From Salimicrobium humidisoli (lineage in GTDB: Bacteria > Bacillota > Bacilli > Bacillales > Halobacillaceae): 64,000 nt of DNA. The stretch's first letter is position 1, and each line of letters begins with the position of its first letter. The notes below the pieces were generated by a model, which was not told the DNA's origin, made no database searches, and was given only the letters and a program-made list of their open reading frames with translations. A program made the position numbers and the translations under genes. Location: assembly GCF_002295105.1 (NCBI RefSeq), contig NZ_NSGH01000002.1:1-64000 (forward strand), read 5' to 3'. Shown piece after piece: positions 55,096-64,000 of the stretch.

Positions 55096-56130
55096 ATGAA
55101 GGAACGTTTGCAGGAACTCGAACAGGAAGCACTGCTGAAAGTAGAGCAGGCGGAAACCATTGAAGAATTAAAAAGTGTCCGTGTGGAATATCTAGGTAAA
55201 AAGGGGCCGATAACGGAAGTGCTCAGGGGCATGGGCAAATTGCCCAAGGAAGAACGTCCGGTAATAGGTCAGTTAGCAAATGAAGTAAGAGAAAGAATTG
55301 CCGATGCCATTGAGGAAAAACAGTCCAGACTTGAAGACGAAGCCCTTGAGGAACAGCTGAAAAATGAAGACATTGACGTTACCCTCCCCGGTCGTCCGGT
55401 CCAGGTAGGCGGGCCGCACCTTCTCACTTCAATTATTGAGGAGATTGAAGATCTGTTTATCGGGATGGGCTTTGAAATCAAAGAAGGTCCGGAAGTGGAA
55501 ACGGATTACTACAATTTCGAAGCATTAAATCTGCCTAAGGGCCATCCTGCCCGCGATATGCAGGATACGTTCTATATTACCGAAGAGTTGCTGATGCGTA
55601 CGCATACGTCTCCGGTACAGGCAAGAACGATGAATGCCAAAAACGGAAAAGAACCTGTAAAAATGATATGTCCGGGGAAAGTGTACCGGAGAGATAACGA
55701 CGATGCCACGCATTCCCACCAGTTTACCCAGATCGAGGGGCTGCTTGTCGACGAAAACGTTCGGATGAGCGATCTGAAAGGGGTATTGCAGGAATTTGCG
55801 GCTAAAATGTTCGGAAGAGAACGGAGAATCCGTCTGCGCCCGAGTTTCTTCCCTTTTACGGAACCTTCCGTAGAGATGGATATTTCCTGTAAAGTTTGCG
55901 GAGGAGAAGGGTGTTCCGTCTGTAAAGGAACCGGTTGGATAGAAATTCTCGGAGCAGGTATGGTGCATCCGAACGTTCTTGAAATGGCCGGGTACGATTC
56001 CGAAAAATATTCCGGATTCGCTTTCGGGATGGGTCCTGAACGGATTGCAATGCTGAAGCACGGAATTGACGACATACGCCATTTTTATACGAACGACGTA
56101 CGTTTTCTCAAACAATATCATAACGCGTAA
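55096..56130 (+). CDS. pheS: Phenylalanyl-tRNA synthetase alpha subunit
   Basis: 344 residues. N-terminal coiled coil (1-90) that contacts tRNA, then the class II catalytic core with [21 protein letters not shown] (motif 1 region), [29 protein letters not shown] (motif 2) and [11 protein letters not shown] (motif 3). Works as an alpha2-beta2 enzyme with PheT. AAGGAGGT precedes the ATG, 12 bp before pheT. Confidence 0.97.
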   Translation: MKERLQELEQEALLKVEQAETIEELKSVRVEYLGKKGPITEVLRGMGKLPKEERPVIGQLANEVRERIADAIEEKQSRLEDEALEEQLKNEDIDVTLPGRPVQVGGPHLLTSIIEEIEDLFIGMGFEIKEGPEVETDYYNFEALNLPKGHPARDMQDTFYITEELLMRTHTSPVQARTMNAKNGKEPVKMICPGKVYRRDNDDATHSHQFTQIEGLLVDENVRMSDLKGVLQEFAAKMFGRERRIRLRPSFFPFTEPSVEMDISCKVCGGEGCSVCKGTGWIEILGAGMVHPNVLEMAGYDSEKYSGFAFGMGPERIAMLKHGIDDIRHFYTNDVRFLKQYHNA

Positions 56131-56142
56131 GGAGGAATTAAT

Positions 56143-58569
56143 ATGCTTATTTCATTGAACTGGCTGAAAGAGCTCGTAGATATCAGCGGCTATACGACAG
56201 AGGAACTGTCGGAAATTATAACAAAAACCGGGATTGAAGTGGACGGCATCTCGGAGCCGGAAGAGCTGCCGCAGGGAGTGGTCGTCGGGAATATCATCAG
56301 CTGTGAGCAGCATCCCGATGCGGACAAACTCTCTTTGTGTCAGGTGGACACCGGAGAAGAGACCCTTCAGATCGCCTGCGGTGCCCCTAACGTAAAAGCA
56401 GGACAGAAAGTGGCTGTAGCTAAGCCTGGAGCCGTGCTCCCGGGCAACTTCAAAATCAAAAAGACGAAATTGCGCGGGGAAGAATCAAATGGAATGATCT
56501 GTTCCCTTCAGGAACTCGGAGTGAACGAAGAGGATGTGCCGGAAGCTTTCAAAGACGGCATCTTCGTTTTTCCTGAGGATACAGAAACGGGAGAAGATGC
56601 AGTGAAACTTCTGAACCTGGATGATTCTGTACTTGAACTTGACGTGACACCGAACCGTGCCGATGTCCTGAGCATGGTGGGGATGGCTTACGAAACGGCG
56701 GCTGCACTTGATCGGAATTATACGCTCGAGCGTCCTTCCTATGAGGAAGCGAAAGATAAAGCGGACTCTGACGTAGCGGTGAAGATTGTAGATAAAGAAG
56801 CGAATCCGTATTACGGAGCTTTCGTTGTGCAGGATGTTGAAGTGAAAGAGTCGCCGCTGTGGTTGAAAAATCGTCTCATGGCTGCCGGAACAAGACCCGT
56901 CAATAACGTAGTGGATATCACGAACTACGTTCTCCTTGAGTATGGGCAGCCACTTCACGCTTTCGACCGTGACCGTTTCAACAGTGATATGATTGTTACC
57001 CGCTACGCCGAGGAGGGGGAGATTCTGGAGACCCTGGACGGCAAGATGCGGACGCTTTCCCCTCATCACCTTGTCATCACCAATGGAGAGAAAGCCCACG
57101 CACTAGCCGGGGTTATGGGAGGTAAAGAATCCGAAGTGCACGAAGGTACTACTGATTTACTTCTCGAAGCTGCATACTTCGACCCTCAGGTAGTGAGACA
57201 AAGTGCGAATGACCACGAGTTACGCAGTGAATCCAGCGTACGTTTTGAAAAGGGACTGGACGTTAACCGCGTTGCTCAGGCCGGGGAAAGAGCGTGTGAA
57301 CTGCTGCAGAAATACGCCGGGGCGACAATATTGAAAGGCATAGCTGAAGAAGACCACTTGAGTCGCAAAGAAACAGTCATCCGTATGGAGACGTCCAGGC
57401 TGAATGATCGGCTCGGCACGAAAATGGAAGTACAGGATGTGAAGAACGTTCTGCGACGCCTGCAGTTCGAGTATGAAGAAAAGAAAGGCGTCTTTGATGT
57501 GCAGATTCCGTCCCGCCGTTTTGATATCTCGATATTTGAAGATATGCTGGAAGAGACGGCACGTATTTACGGGTACGATCATATACCTTACACTCTCCCG
57601 GAAGATTCCGGCCAGGCAGGCGGTCTTACAGAAGAACAGCGACTGAAAAGAAACGTTAAAACGTTTCTTGAAGGGGCCGGGTTAAGTGAAACGATCACTT
57701 ATTCACTGACAGATGAAAAATCGGCTGAAGAAATGATCAGTCCTGAGTTGAAAGATGAACAGCACGGGGCGATACGTCTGGCCATGCCGATGAGTGAAGA
57801 CCACAGTCACTTACGTCTGAGTATTCTCCCGGAGCTTTTAAGGACTCACAGTTATAATACTGCAAGACAGCAGCAGAATCTTGCGTACTACGAACTCGGG
57901 AAAGTGTTTATAAGCAGAGAAGACGAGCACGTGCAGCAGCCGAAAGAAGTTCTTCGTGCAGCGGGGGCTGTTTCCGGCGAATGGGTTGCGAATCCGTGGC
58001 AGCAGGAGAAGAAAGAGGCAGACTTTTTCGTAGTCAAAGGTATCGTGGAAGAGATGGCGGGCCGTCTTGGTCTTTCTTTCACTTATGTGAAAGGAGAAGT
58101 CCAGGGGATGCATCCGGGCCGGACTGCTCTCGTAATCTGTAACGGAAAGACGATAGGTTTCATGGGGCAGGTGCACCCCCGCTACCAGAAAACACATGAC
58201 CTGAAAGAAACGTATGTTTTCGATCTGAATATGGATCTGCTGCTGAATCTGTACGAAAGAGAGGAAACGTTTGTAAAAATCCCTAAATTCCCTTCCGTAT
58301 CCAGGGATATTGCACTTGTAGTAGACGAAAAGACCTCGGCTGGTGAGATCGAAGAGACTATCCTCACAACCGGTGCTCCTCTCATTAAACAGGTGCGGGT
58401 ATTTGACGTATATCAGGGGGAACACCTTGATCCCGGAGAGAAATCGATTGCTTTCCGACTGCTCTATCAAAATCCGGAACGAACATTAAAAGATAAAGAA
58501 GTGGAAGAAGCACACGGTGCAATATTGGAAGCCGTTGCCGAAAAACACGATGCAAGACTGAGGCAGTAA
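56143..58569 (+). CDS. pheT: Phenylalanyl-tRNA synthetase beta subunit
   Basis: 808 residues. Domain order: N-terminal part and tRNA-binding EMAP-like OB fold (about 40-155), B3/B4 editing region (about 210-400; GTRPVNNVVDITNYVLLEYGQPLHAFD), B5 (about 405-480), the catalytic-like core, and a C-terminal ferredoxin-like anticodon domain (about 715-808; KFPSVSRDIALVVD). Editing residues appear intact. AAGGAGG precedes the ATG. Confidence 0.97.
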   Translation: MLISLNWLKELVDISGYTTEELSEIITKTGIEVDGISEPEELPQGVVVGNIISCEQHPDADKLSLCQVDTGEETLQIACGAPNVKAGQKVAVAKPGAVLPGNFKIKKTKLRGEESNGMICSLQELGVNEEDVPEAFKDGIFVFPEDTETGEDAVKLLNLDDSVLELDVTPNRADVLSMVGMAYETAAALDRNYTLERPSYEEAKDKADSDVAVKIVDKEANPYYGAFVVQDVEVKESPLWLKNRLMAAGTRPVNNVVDITNYVLLEYGQPLHAFDRDRFNSDMIVTRYAEEGEILETLDGKMRTLSPHHLVITNGEKAHALAGVMGGKESEVHEGTTDLLLEAAYFDPQVVRQSANDHELRSESSVRFEKGLDVNRVAQAGERACELLQKYAGATILKGIAEEDHLSRKETVIRMETSRLNDRLGTKMEVQDVKNVLRRLQFEYEEKKGVFDVQIPSRRFDISIFEDMLEETARIYGYDHIPYTLPEDSGQAGGLTEEQRLKRNVKTFLEGAGLSETITYSLTDEKSAEEMISPELKDEQHGAIRLAMPMSEDHSHLRLSILPELLRTHSYNTARQQQNLAYYELGKVFISREDEHVQQPKEVLRAAGAVSGEWVANPWQQEKKEADFFVVKGIVEEMAGRLGLSFTYVKGEVQGMHPGRTALVICNGKTIGFMGQVHPRYQKTHDLKETYVFDLNMDLLLNLYEREETFVKIPKFPSVSRDIALVVDEKTSAGEIEETILTTGAPLIKQVRVFDVYQGEHLDPGEKSIAFRLLYQNPERTLKDKEVEEAHGAILEAVAEKHDARLRQ

Positions 58570-58580
58570 AAAACAGAATA

Positions 58581-58623
58581 AAAATAGCTCAGAGAAGGTT
58601 CATCCTTCCTGAGCTATTTTTTT
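58581..58623. terminator. Bidirectional terminator between pheT and rnhC
   Basis: AAAATAGCTCAG / CTGAGCTATTTT extended inward by GAAGG / CCTTC; T-runs on both strands. The rnhC stop lies in its loop. Confidence 0.92.
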
Positions 58624-59535
58624 CGCTTTTTCCGTGTTGGCGAAGTGCCACTTCACCACGTCTTTCAAAGTATCTTCTCCGTGAGATTTCAAAATCGCTG
58701 CTGCTGCCCGGTCGACTTTCGAAGAGGCTCCTTTTGGGATAGTTCTGCCGAAATGACGGCTCAGCTTATTCATTTCCTTCACGAATAAGGAGCGGGCGAG
58801 TATGGAAGCGGCAGCTACCGGAATCGAATAACTTTCCGCTTTTGTCATAAAATATGTGTTGCTCTCCATTGTTTTTCCTTCGGATCGCAGATGTTTTTTA
58901 TAAATTTCCGGTCTGGCAAATTCGTCTATCAGAATTCCTTCAGGACGTATGGGAGACAGGTCCTCCCCAAGTTTCGTTACGGCCTGATGATGAAGCAGGG
59001 CTTTCATTTTGCCCTGGGACCACCCCTTTTCCCTCCATTCATTGTATCGACTGTTGGATAGACGCATGAGCCGGTAAGATATGTTCATCTCAACGATACG
59101 TTTCGCTATTACGGTTATTTTATCATCTGTCAGATGTTTGGAATCTCTGACGCCGATTTCTTTGAGCGTGCGTATCTGCTCTTCATCAGCGTAGAGAGCA
59201 CAGACGGTGATAGGCCCGAAGTAATCTCCCGTACCTGCTTCATCCGAACCGATATGAGGACTTTGAAAAAGATCGGCCGGTGGATGGTATGCGTGAGTTT
59301 CTTTCTTTGAATTCCGTTCCTTGGGCGTGTGTGCCCCCTTTTCCCACTGCCCCGCTTCCTGCTCCGGTGTCTTTCCCTGAAAGACCACTTTCCCAGATTG
59401 GTAAGCTGTGATGGAGGCCAGGGGGGTATGAGCCTGGAACACGGCATGGGGAGGCGTTTTCTTTAAATTTCGGCTATAATAGTTTTTCATTTCTTCTATT
59501 CTCTCGGGTGTAGCTTTCAATACATAAGTCGGCAT
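58600..59535 (-). CDS. rnhC: Ribonuclease HIII
   Basis: 311 residues. N-terminal TBP-like substrate-binding domain (about 1-85), then the RNase H fold with GSDEAGTGDYFGP (D-E-A...D) and later acidic residues (VRDSKHL, GILIDEFARPE). Cleaves RNA in RNA-DNA hybrids using Mg. Longer-N-terminus type III enzyme as in B. subtilis. AGGAAAGG lies upstream of the ATG. It faces pheT and is divergent from zapA. Confidence 0.95.
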   Translation of the reverse strand: MPTYVLKATPERIEEMKNYYSRNLKKTPPHAVFQAHTPLASITAYQSGKVVFQGKTPEQEAGQWEKGAHTPKERNSKKETHAYHPPADLFQSPHIGSDEAGTGDYFGPITVCALYADEEQIRTLKEIGVRDSKHLTDDKITVIAKRIVEMNISYRLMRLSNSRYNEWREKGWSQGKMKALLHHQAVTKLGEDLSPIRPEGILIDEFARPEIYKKHLRSEGKTMESNTYFMTKAESYSIPVAAASILARSLFVKEMNKLSRHFGRTIPKGASSKVDRAAAAILKSHGEDTLKDVVKWHFANTEKAKKIAQEG

Positions 59536-59678
59536 AAATCATTGGTCCTTTCCTGCTCGTTATGGACTAATTATATCAGACTGTGCGTATCGCGGGTGGG
59601 ATGCTTTATATTGCTTTCCTATTTGTTTATCTTCGTGTTAAGATACTAGTTAGGATTGACAAGCAGGAGGGAATGGAC

Positions 59679-59957
59679 GTGTCCCAATCGGATAAAGGAA
59701 AAGTAAAGACTACCGTTGAAATTTACAACCGTTCCTATACTATAGTAGGAAATGAGGACGATCGTCACGTTCGTGAAGTAGCAGGCAGAGTAGATGGCAC
59801 AATGAGAGGGATCATAAAGAATAACCCTCGGCTTGATACCGCTAAACTGGCCGTGCTTACAGCTGTCAACACGATGAGTGATTATATTAAACTGAAAAAA
59901 GATTACGATGAACTTATGAGCTATATTCAAAAGTTGGAGAAAGAGGCCGGAGACTGA
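59679..59957 (+). CDS. zapA: Cell division protein ZapA
   Basis: 92 residues from GTG at 59679, with GGAGGG seven bases before; the upstream ATG abuts that site. N-terminal VEIYNRSYTIVGNEDDRHVREVAG (beta strands and helix), then a coiled-coil C-terminus (KLKKDYDELMSYIQKLEKE). Crosslinks FtsZ filaments. One base before cvpA, as in B. subtilis yshA-yshB. Functionally paired with ezrA of this window (positive versus negative FtsZ regulator). Confidence 0.93.
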   Translation: MSQSDKGKVKTTVEIYNRSYTIVGNEDDRHVREVAGRVDGTMRGIIKNNPRLDTAKLAVLTAVNTMSDYIKLKKDYDELMSYIQKLEKEAGD

Positions 59958-59958
59958 T

Positions 59959-60513
59959 ATGATTATTGATTTATTGATACTTTTAATTTTATTCCTTGGC
60001 CTCGTCAAAGGTATGAAGCGGGGTTTCGTGTTACAGCTTTTTCATATCGTCGGGTTCATTGCAGCTTTTCTGACCGCTGTACTGTACTACGATGACCTTG
60101 CTTCAAAACTTACACTATGGGTTCCTTACCCGGAATTTCAGGAGAACGGGGCCTGGGCTATATTTACAGGGGACGTCCCTATGGAAGTGGCATTCTACAA
60201 TGCAGTAGCTTTCATACTGATATTTGTGGCGGTGAACGTAGTCATACAGATTATCGCTTCGATGCTTGATTTTGTAGCGGAACTTCCGATACTGAAATCT
60301 CTCAACCATCTGCTGGGTGGTGCGCTCGGATTTGTGGAGAACTATCTGATTCTTTTCATATTCCTGTATATAGCCGCTTTAACTCCTATCATGTTCCTGC
60401 AGAACAGCCTGGATAATTCAGTGCTGGCCCCGCTGATCGTTGAATACACACCCATTATTTCCGGGGAGATAAAGTCACTCTGGATGAAGGAATTTGCAGG
60501 GTTTTTCAAATAA
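59959..60513 (+). CDS. cvpA: CvpA family membrane protein
   Basis: 184 residues with four hydrophobic segments (about 2-18, 24-42, 78-100, 120-145). The N-terminal LILLILFLGLVKGMKRGFV is the CvpA hallmark (E. coli namesake affects colicin V export). Its real function in Bacillus is unknown; a link to envelope or division is often assumed. Tightly coupled to zapA. A terminator follows. Confidence 0.9.
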   Translation: MIIDLLILLILFLGLVKGMKRGFVLQLFHIVGFIAAFLTAVLYYDDLASKLTLWVPYPEFQENGAWAIFTGDVPMEVAFYNAVAFILIFVAVNVVIQIIASMLDFVAELPILKSLNHLLGGALGFVENYLILFIFLYIAALTPIMFLQNSLDNSVLAPLIVEYTPIISGEIKSLWMKEFAGFFK

Positions 60514-60526
60514 GGGATCTCAGAAG

Positions 60527-60562
60527 AGCCGCCGTGATTATTAACTGTCATAGCGGCTTTTT
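60527..60562 (+). terminator. Terminator between cvpA and polX
   Basis: AGCCGC (60527-60532) and GCGGCT (60553-60558) with inner TGA / TCA pairing and a T-run. Confidence 0.72.
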
Positions 60563-60585
60563 ATGTATAAAGGAGGAGAGTTTGA

Positions 60586-62310
60586 GTGAGTCAGATAAAC
60601 AAAAAAAATGTTATAAAATTACTGGAGGACATAGCGGTGTACCTGGAGCTGAAAGGGGAGAACCCGTTCAGGATATCCGCTTATACAAAAGCCGCTCAGG
60701 CTCTGGAGCGTGACAACCGCTCCCTTACCGAGATTGACGACTTCACTAAAATCAAGGGAATAGGAAAGGGAACTTCCGCAGTAATCGAAGAGTATATTGA
60801 AACCGGGAAGTCTCCTGAACTCGAGGAGTTACAGGAGGAAGTCCCTGAAGGGCTGATTCCGCTTCTGGATTTGCCGGGCCTTGGTGGTAAGAAACTGGCA
60901 AAGCTCTATGATCAGCTCGGAATCGTAAATAAAGACACGCTGCAGAAGGCATTGGAAGAAGGGGAGGTGGAAAAACTCGAAGGCTTCGGTCAGAAATCAG
61001 CGGAAAAAATGCTTCAGTCTCTCCGTGATTTCGGTACCCGGCCCGACAGGCTGCCTATCGCTTACATGCAGCCTTTTGCAGAAAAGGTGGAAGAATACCT
61101 GCATAAGCTTAAGACTATTGAGCGGTTTTCCCTTGCCGGAAGTATGCGGCGTATGAAAGAAACGATCGGTGACCTCGATTTTATCATTTCCTCGAAAAGC
61201 CCGGAGGAAACGAGGGATGAACTGTTAAATCATCCTGATATACGGGAAGTGATCGCTTCCGGAGAAACGAAAGTCTCTGTAGTGTTACGCGGAGACTGGG
61301 ATGTGAATGTGGATTTCCGCATAGTGAAAGATAAAGAATTCGCTTCCACCCTGCATCACTTTACAGGTTCGAAAGATCATAATGTCTTAATGCGTCAAAT
61401 TGCCAAATCCCAGGGAGAGAAGATAAGCGAATATGGAGTCGAAAACAGTGAGTCCGGAAAAATAAAGACCTTCAAAACCGAGAAAGCTTTTTACGAGCAT
61501 TTCGGTCTTACTTATATTCCTCCGGAGGTAAGAGAGGGAAAAGAGGAAACAAAGCTGTTCAGACAGCCTGTGCCGCTTCTTCAGCCTGAAGATATTAAAT
61601 CCGACCTGCATATGCATACCACCTGGAGTGACGGGGCCCACTCTGTCGAAGAGATGGCCGAACGATGCAAAGAAAAAGGATATGAATATATAGTGATAAC
61701 CGATCACTCAAAATATCTCAGGGTTGCGAACGGACTTACCGAATCAAGGCTTCGTAAGCAGAGAGAGGAAATCGAAAGAGTGAATGATAAGATGTCTGAT
61801 TTTCACATCTTTTGCGGAGTGGAAATGGATATCCTGCCGGATGGTACGCTGGATTTCGATGATGACTTTCTGAAGGAGATGGACGTAGTGATAGCGTCTA
61901 TTCATTCCAGCTTTTCCCAGTCAGAGGAAGAAATAATGAAACGTATGAATGCAGCACTCGACAACCCGCACGTCGATATTATTGCTCATCCCACCGGCCG
62001 TTTGATCGGAAAAAGACAGGGATACGCGGTTAATATCGAAAAACTCATTAAAAAAGCCGGAGAAACAGGGACCGTTCTTGAATTGAACGCCAATCCGAAT
62101 CGTCTGGATTTAATGGCTGATAATATAGAGAAGGCTCAGGAGCACGGAGTAATGATAGCCATCAACACGGATGCTCACAATTTCCCTATGCTTGAGGATA
62201 TGAAGACGGGCGTCGGTACTGCACGACGGGGATACATGAAGAAGGAAAACGTATTAAATACAAAATCTTTGAAAGAATTTAAGAAATGGCTTAACGATAC
62301 TTCAAAATAA
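60586..62310 (+). CDS. polX: DNA polymerase X (PolX) with PHP domain
   Basis: 574 residues. N-terminal helix-hairpin-helix regions (about 45-130; [14 protein letters not shown]), nucleotidyltransferase palm (about 130-310; [18 protein letters not shown] with the metal aspartates), and a C-terminal PHP domain (about 335-570; [33 protein letters not shown]) giving 3'-5' exonuclease and AP-endonuclease activity. Acts in base-excision repair. GTG start with AGGAGGAG upstream. 14 bp before mutS2. Confidence 0.95.
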   Translation: MSQINKKNVIKLLEDIAVYLELKGENPFRISAYTKAAQALERDNRSLTEIDDFTKIKGIGKGTSAVIEEYIETGKSPELEELQEEVPEGLIPLLDLPGLGGKKLAKLYDQLGIVNKDTLQKALEEGEVEKLEGFGQKSAEKMLQSLRDFGTRPDRLPIAYMQPFAEKVEEYLHKLKTIERFSLAGSMRRMKETIGDLDFIISSKSPEETRDELLNHPDIREVIASGETKVSVVLRGDWDVNVDFRIVKDKEFASTLHHFTGSKDHNVLMRQIAKSQGEKISEYGVENSESGKIKTFKTEKAFYEHFGLTYIPPEVREGKEETKLFRQPVPLLQPEDIKSDLHMHTTWSDGAHSVEEMAERCKEKGYEYIVITDHSKYLRVANGLTESRLRKQREEIERVNDKMSDFHIFCGVEMDILPDGTLDFDDDFLKEMDVVIASIHSSFSQSEEEIMKRMNAALDNPHVDIIAHPTGRLIGKRQGYAVNIEKLIKKAGETGTVLELNANPNRLDLMADNIEKAQEHGVMIAINTDAHNFPMLEDMKTGVGTARRGYMKKENVLNTKSLKEFKKWLNDTSK

Positions 62311-62324
62311 AGGGGCACTACTGC

Positions 62325-64000
62325 ATGAACGAACGAATTTTGGGCGTGCTTGAGTTTGGAAAAATAATCGAAAAGCTGACCGGTCACGCGGAGACTTCAC
62401 TTGGAAAGGACGCGGCTCAGCGGCTGAAACCTTCCACAGAATTGCCGGAAGTGGTGAAACTCCAAAACGAAACAGATGAAGCCCAGCAGGTACTTCGGCT
62501 GAAAGGACATATTCCGTTCGGAGGCATCAGAAACATTAAACCGCATCTTAAACGCACCTCGATTGGAGGTGTGCTCTCGGCGACCGAATGTGTGGATGTG
62601 GCGACCACTATTTATGGCGGTAAAGAATTGAAACGCTTTGTAGAGGAAATGGAAGAGCCTGACATGCCGATTCTGAGAGAATTTGTCGACATTATTCATC
62701 CACTACCGATACTTGAGAGAACAATCAGGAACAGTATCGACGATAACGGAGTGGTCATGGACGGGGCATCCGATACCCTCCGTTCGATCCGCAGCAGAAT
62801 CAATACGTTGGAAAGCAGGCTGCGGGATAAAATGGAATCTTATACGAAGCAGCAGTCCGAAAAACTGTCGGACGCTATCGTAACGATAAGAAATGAAAGG
62901 TACGTATTGCCTGTGAAGCAGGAGTATCGGGGAAGTATCAAAGGGATTGTTCATGATCAGTCATCATCGGGAGCGACACTCTTCATAGAACCCCAGCCTG
63001 TAGTCGATATCAACAACGACCTGCAGGAGGCGAGGGTGCAGGAGAAAAGGGAAGTGGACAGGATTCTCGGAGAACTGTCCGAGGCCATTGAAGAAGACCG
63101 GCCTATCCTTGCCGAGAATGTCCGGGTACTTGCCGGACTTGATTTCATTTTTGCGAGAGCAAAACTCGGCAGAAGTATGAGAGCAGCTATGCCCGCTATG
63201 AACAACGAAGGCAGAATATTGATGAAGCAGGCGAGACATCCGCTTATTTCAGAGGAAGAGGTAGTGCCGAATGACATTGAGCTCGGTACAGACTTCACTT
63301 CCATCATCATTACCGGTCCGAACACCGGAGGTAAAACAGTAACACTGAAGCTGGTGGGTCTATGTACATTAATGGCTCAGGCCGGACTGCAGATCCCTGC
63401 GATGGATGGCTGTGAACTTGCAGTATTCGACAACGTTTATGCGGACATCGGAGATGAGCAGTCCATTGAGCAGAGTCTCTCCACTTTCTCTTCCCATATG
63501 ACTAACATCGTGGATATTCTGGATAAGGTCGATGACTCTACACTCGTGCTTTTTGATGAGCTTGGAGCCGGTACGGACCCGCAGGAAGGTGCAGCTCTTG
63601 CTATGGCTATCCTGGATGAAGTGGTTGATAAAGATGCAAGGGTCATAGCTACGACCCACTATCCTGAGCTGAAGGCATACGGCTACAACAGGGAAAACGT
63701 CGTCAACGCTTCCGTAGAATTCAACATCGAAACGCTCGAGCCGACCTACCGGCTATTAATCGGAGTGCCGGGGAGAAGTAATGCCTTCGAAATCTCGAGA
63801 CGTCTTGGCTTACGGGAAGATGTAATCAGTGCCGCCAAAGAAAGAGTGGGAGTCGACTCGGAAAGTGTCGAATCCATGATAGCTTCTCTCGACGAAGCAA
63901 GGAGAGAGGCGGAGGCGGACTATGAACGGGCTGAAGAGATAAGGCGCGAAGCGGAAGAAATTTACTCGGATCTTAACAGCGAATGGAAACGGTTCGAGGA
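62325..64000 (+). CDS. mutS2: Endonuclease MutS2 (5' part, runs off the window)
   Basis: 558 complete residues visible, ATG at 62325 with AAAGGGG upstream. Core (about 1-300), then the MutS-like ABC ATPase with Walker A GPNTGGKT (331-338), the signature region [13 protein letters not shown], Walker [14 protein letters not shown], and TTHYPELK. A charged coiled coil begins near residue 520. The KOW and Smr nuclease domains must lie beyond the window. Acts on branched DNA and, in B. subtilis, also on collided ribosomes. No break is seen before the edge. Confidence 0.95.
   Translation, partial: MNERILGVLEFGKIIEKLTGHAETSLGKDAAQRLKPSTELPEVVKLQNETDEAQQVLRLKGHIPFGGIRNIKPHLKRTSIGGVLSATECVDVATTIYGGKELKRFVEEMEEPDMPILREFVDIIHPLPILERTIRNSIDDNGVVMDGASDTLRSIRSRINTLESRLRDKMESYTKQQSEKLSDAIVTIRNERYVLPVKQEYRGSIKGIVHDQSSSGATLFIEPQPVVDINNDLQEARVQEKREVDRILGELSEAIEEDRPILAENVRVLAGLDFIFARAKLGRSMRAAMPAMNNEGRILMKQARHPLISEEEVVPNDIELGTDFTSIIITGPNTGGKTVTLKLVGLCTLMAQAGLQIPAMDGCELAVFDNVYADIGDEQSIEQSLSTFSSHMTNIVDILDKVDDSTLVLFDELGAGTDPQEGAALAMAILDEVVDKDARVIATTHYPELKAYGYNRENVVNASVEFNIETLEPTYRLLIGVPGRSNAFEISRRLGLREDVISAAKERVGVDSESVESMIASLDEARREAEADYERAEEIRREAEEIYSDLNSEWKRFE

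Overview
The window is a single block of low-to-mid-GC Firmicutes chromosome. Gene content and order match the rpsD-to-mutSB (mutS2) arc of the Bacillus subtilis chromosome (recalled gene order, not searched), so this is a member of the Bacillaceae. Many proteins are rich in Asp and Glu, and the gene set resembles halophilic genera such as Salimicrobium or Halobacillus; that genus-level guess is inference. There are no rRNA, tRNA, CRISPR or complete insertion-sequence features. Every gene that B. subtilis uses for sporulation within this arc (sspA, ytrH/ytrI, ytvI, ytaF, ytxC, sspI) appears to be missing, although refZ is kept.

Layout. 1-0.6 kb: the end of an unidentified gene and a small membrane protein. 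0.7-9.7 kb: rpsD with its leader, msrC, refZ, hisJ, ezrA, the sulfur-relay pair iscS-thiI, and a YtcJ-type amidohydrolase. 9.7-13.7 kb: NAD kinase, YtxK, acetate kinase and a universal stress protein. 13.8-17.8 kb: the most accessory-looking part, an operon of DUF4178, PspA, DUF4247, DUF350 and a membrane-fused aminopropyltransferase behind an exact sigma-W-type promoter. 17.8-24.9 kb: ytkL, ytoI, ytpI, nrnA, dnaE. 25-32 kb: malic enzyme, a FadR-type GntR regulator, accDA, pfkA-pyk, fxsA. 32.4-36.4 kb: citZ-icd-mdh and a MaoC-fold protein. 36.5-47.9 kb: phoPR, polA-mutM-coaE, gapB, speD, a conserved small protein, nrdR, dnaB-dnaI. 48-51.7 kb: thrS behind a T-box and infC-rpmI-rplT behind an L20-type attenuator. 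51.8-54.8 kb: ysdB, dUTPase, an M42 peptidase and a TrmH-type RNA methylase. 54.8-64 kb: pheST behind a T-box, rnhC, zapA, cvpA, polX and the start of mutS2.

How the parts work together. Central carbon metabolism dominates: glycolysis (pfkA, pyk), gluconeogenesis (gapB with a CcpN-type box), the citrate branch (citZ, icd, mdh), acetate overflow (ackA) and fatty-acid initiation (accDA). Candidate CcpA, CcpN and FadR-family operators lie in front of these genes. Replication and repair genes (dnaE, polA, mutM, dnaB, dnaI, polX, mutS2, rnhC) form the second theme. RNA-based control is dense: an S4 leader, two T-boxes, an L20 attenuator, and a possibly undescribed folded leader before speD. The speD product (decarboxylated SAM) is the expected co-substrate class for the membrane aminopropyltransferase in the PspA operon. 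Two sigma-W-type promoters (PspA operon and ysdB) tie the window to cell-envelope stress.

All calls rest on reading the sequence and on recalled family knowledge; no database search was run.
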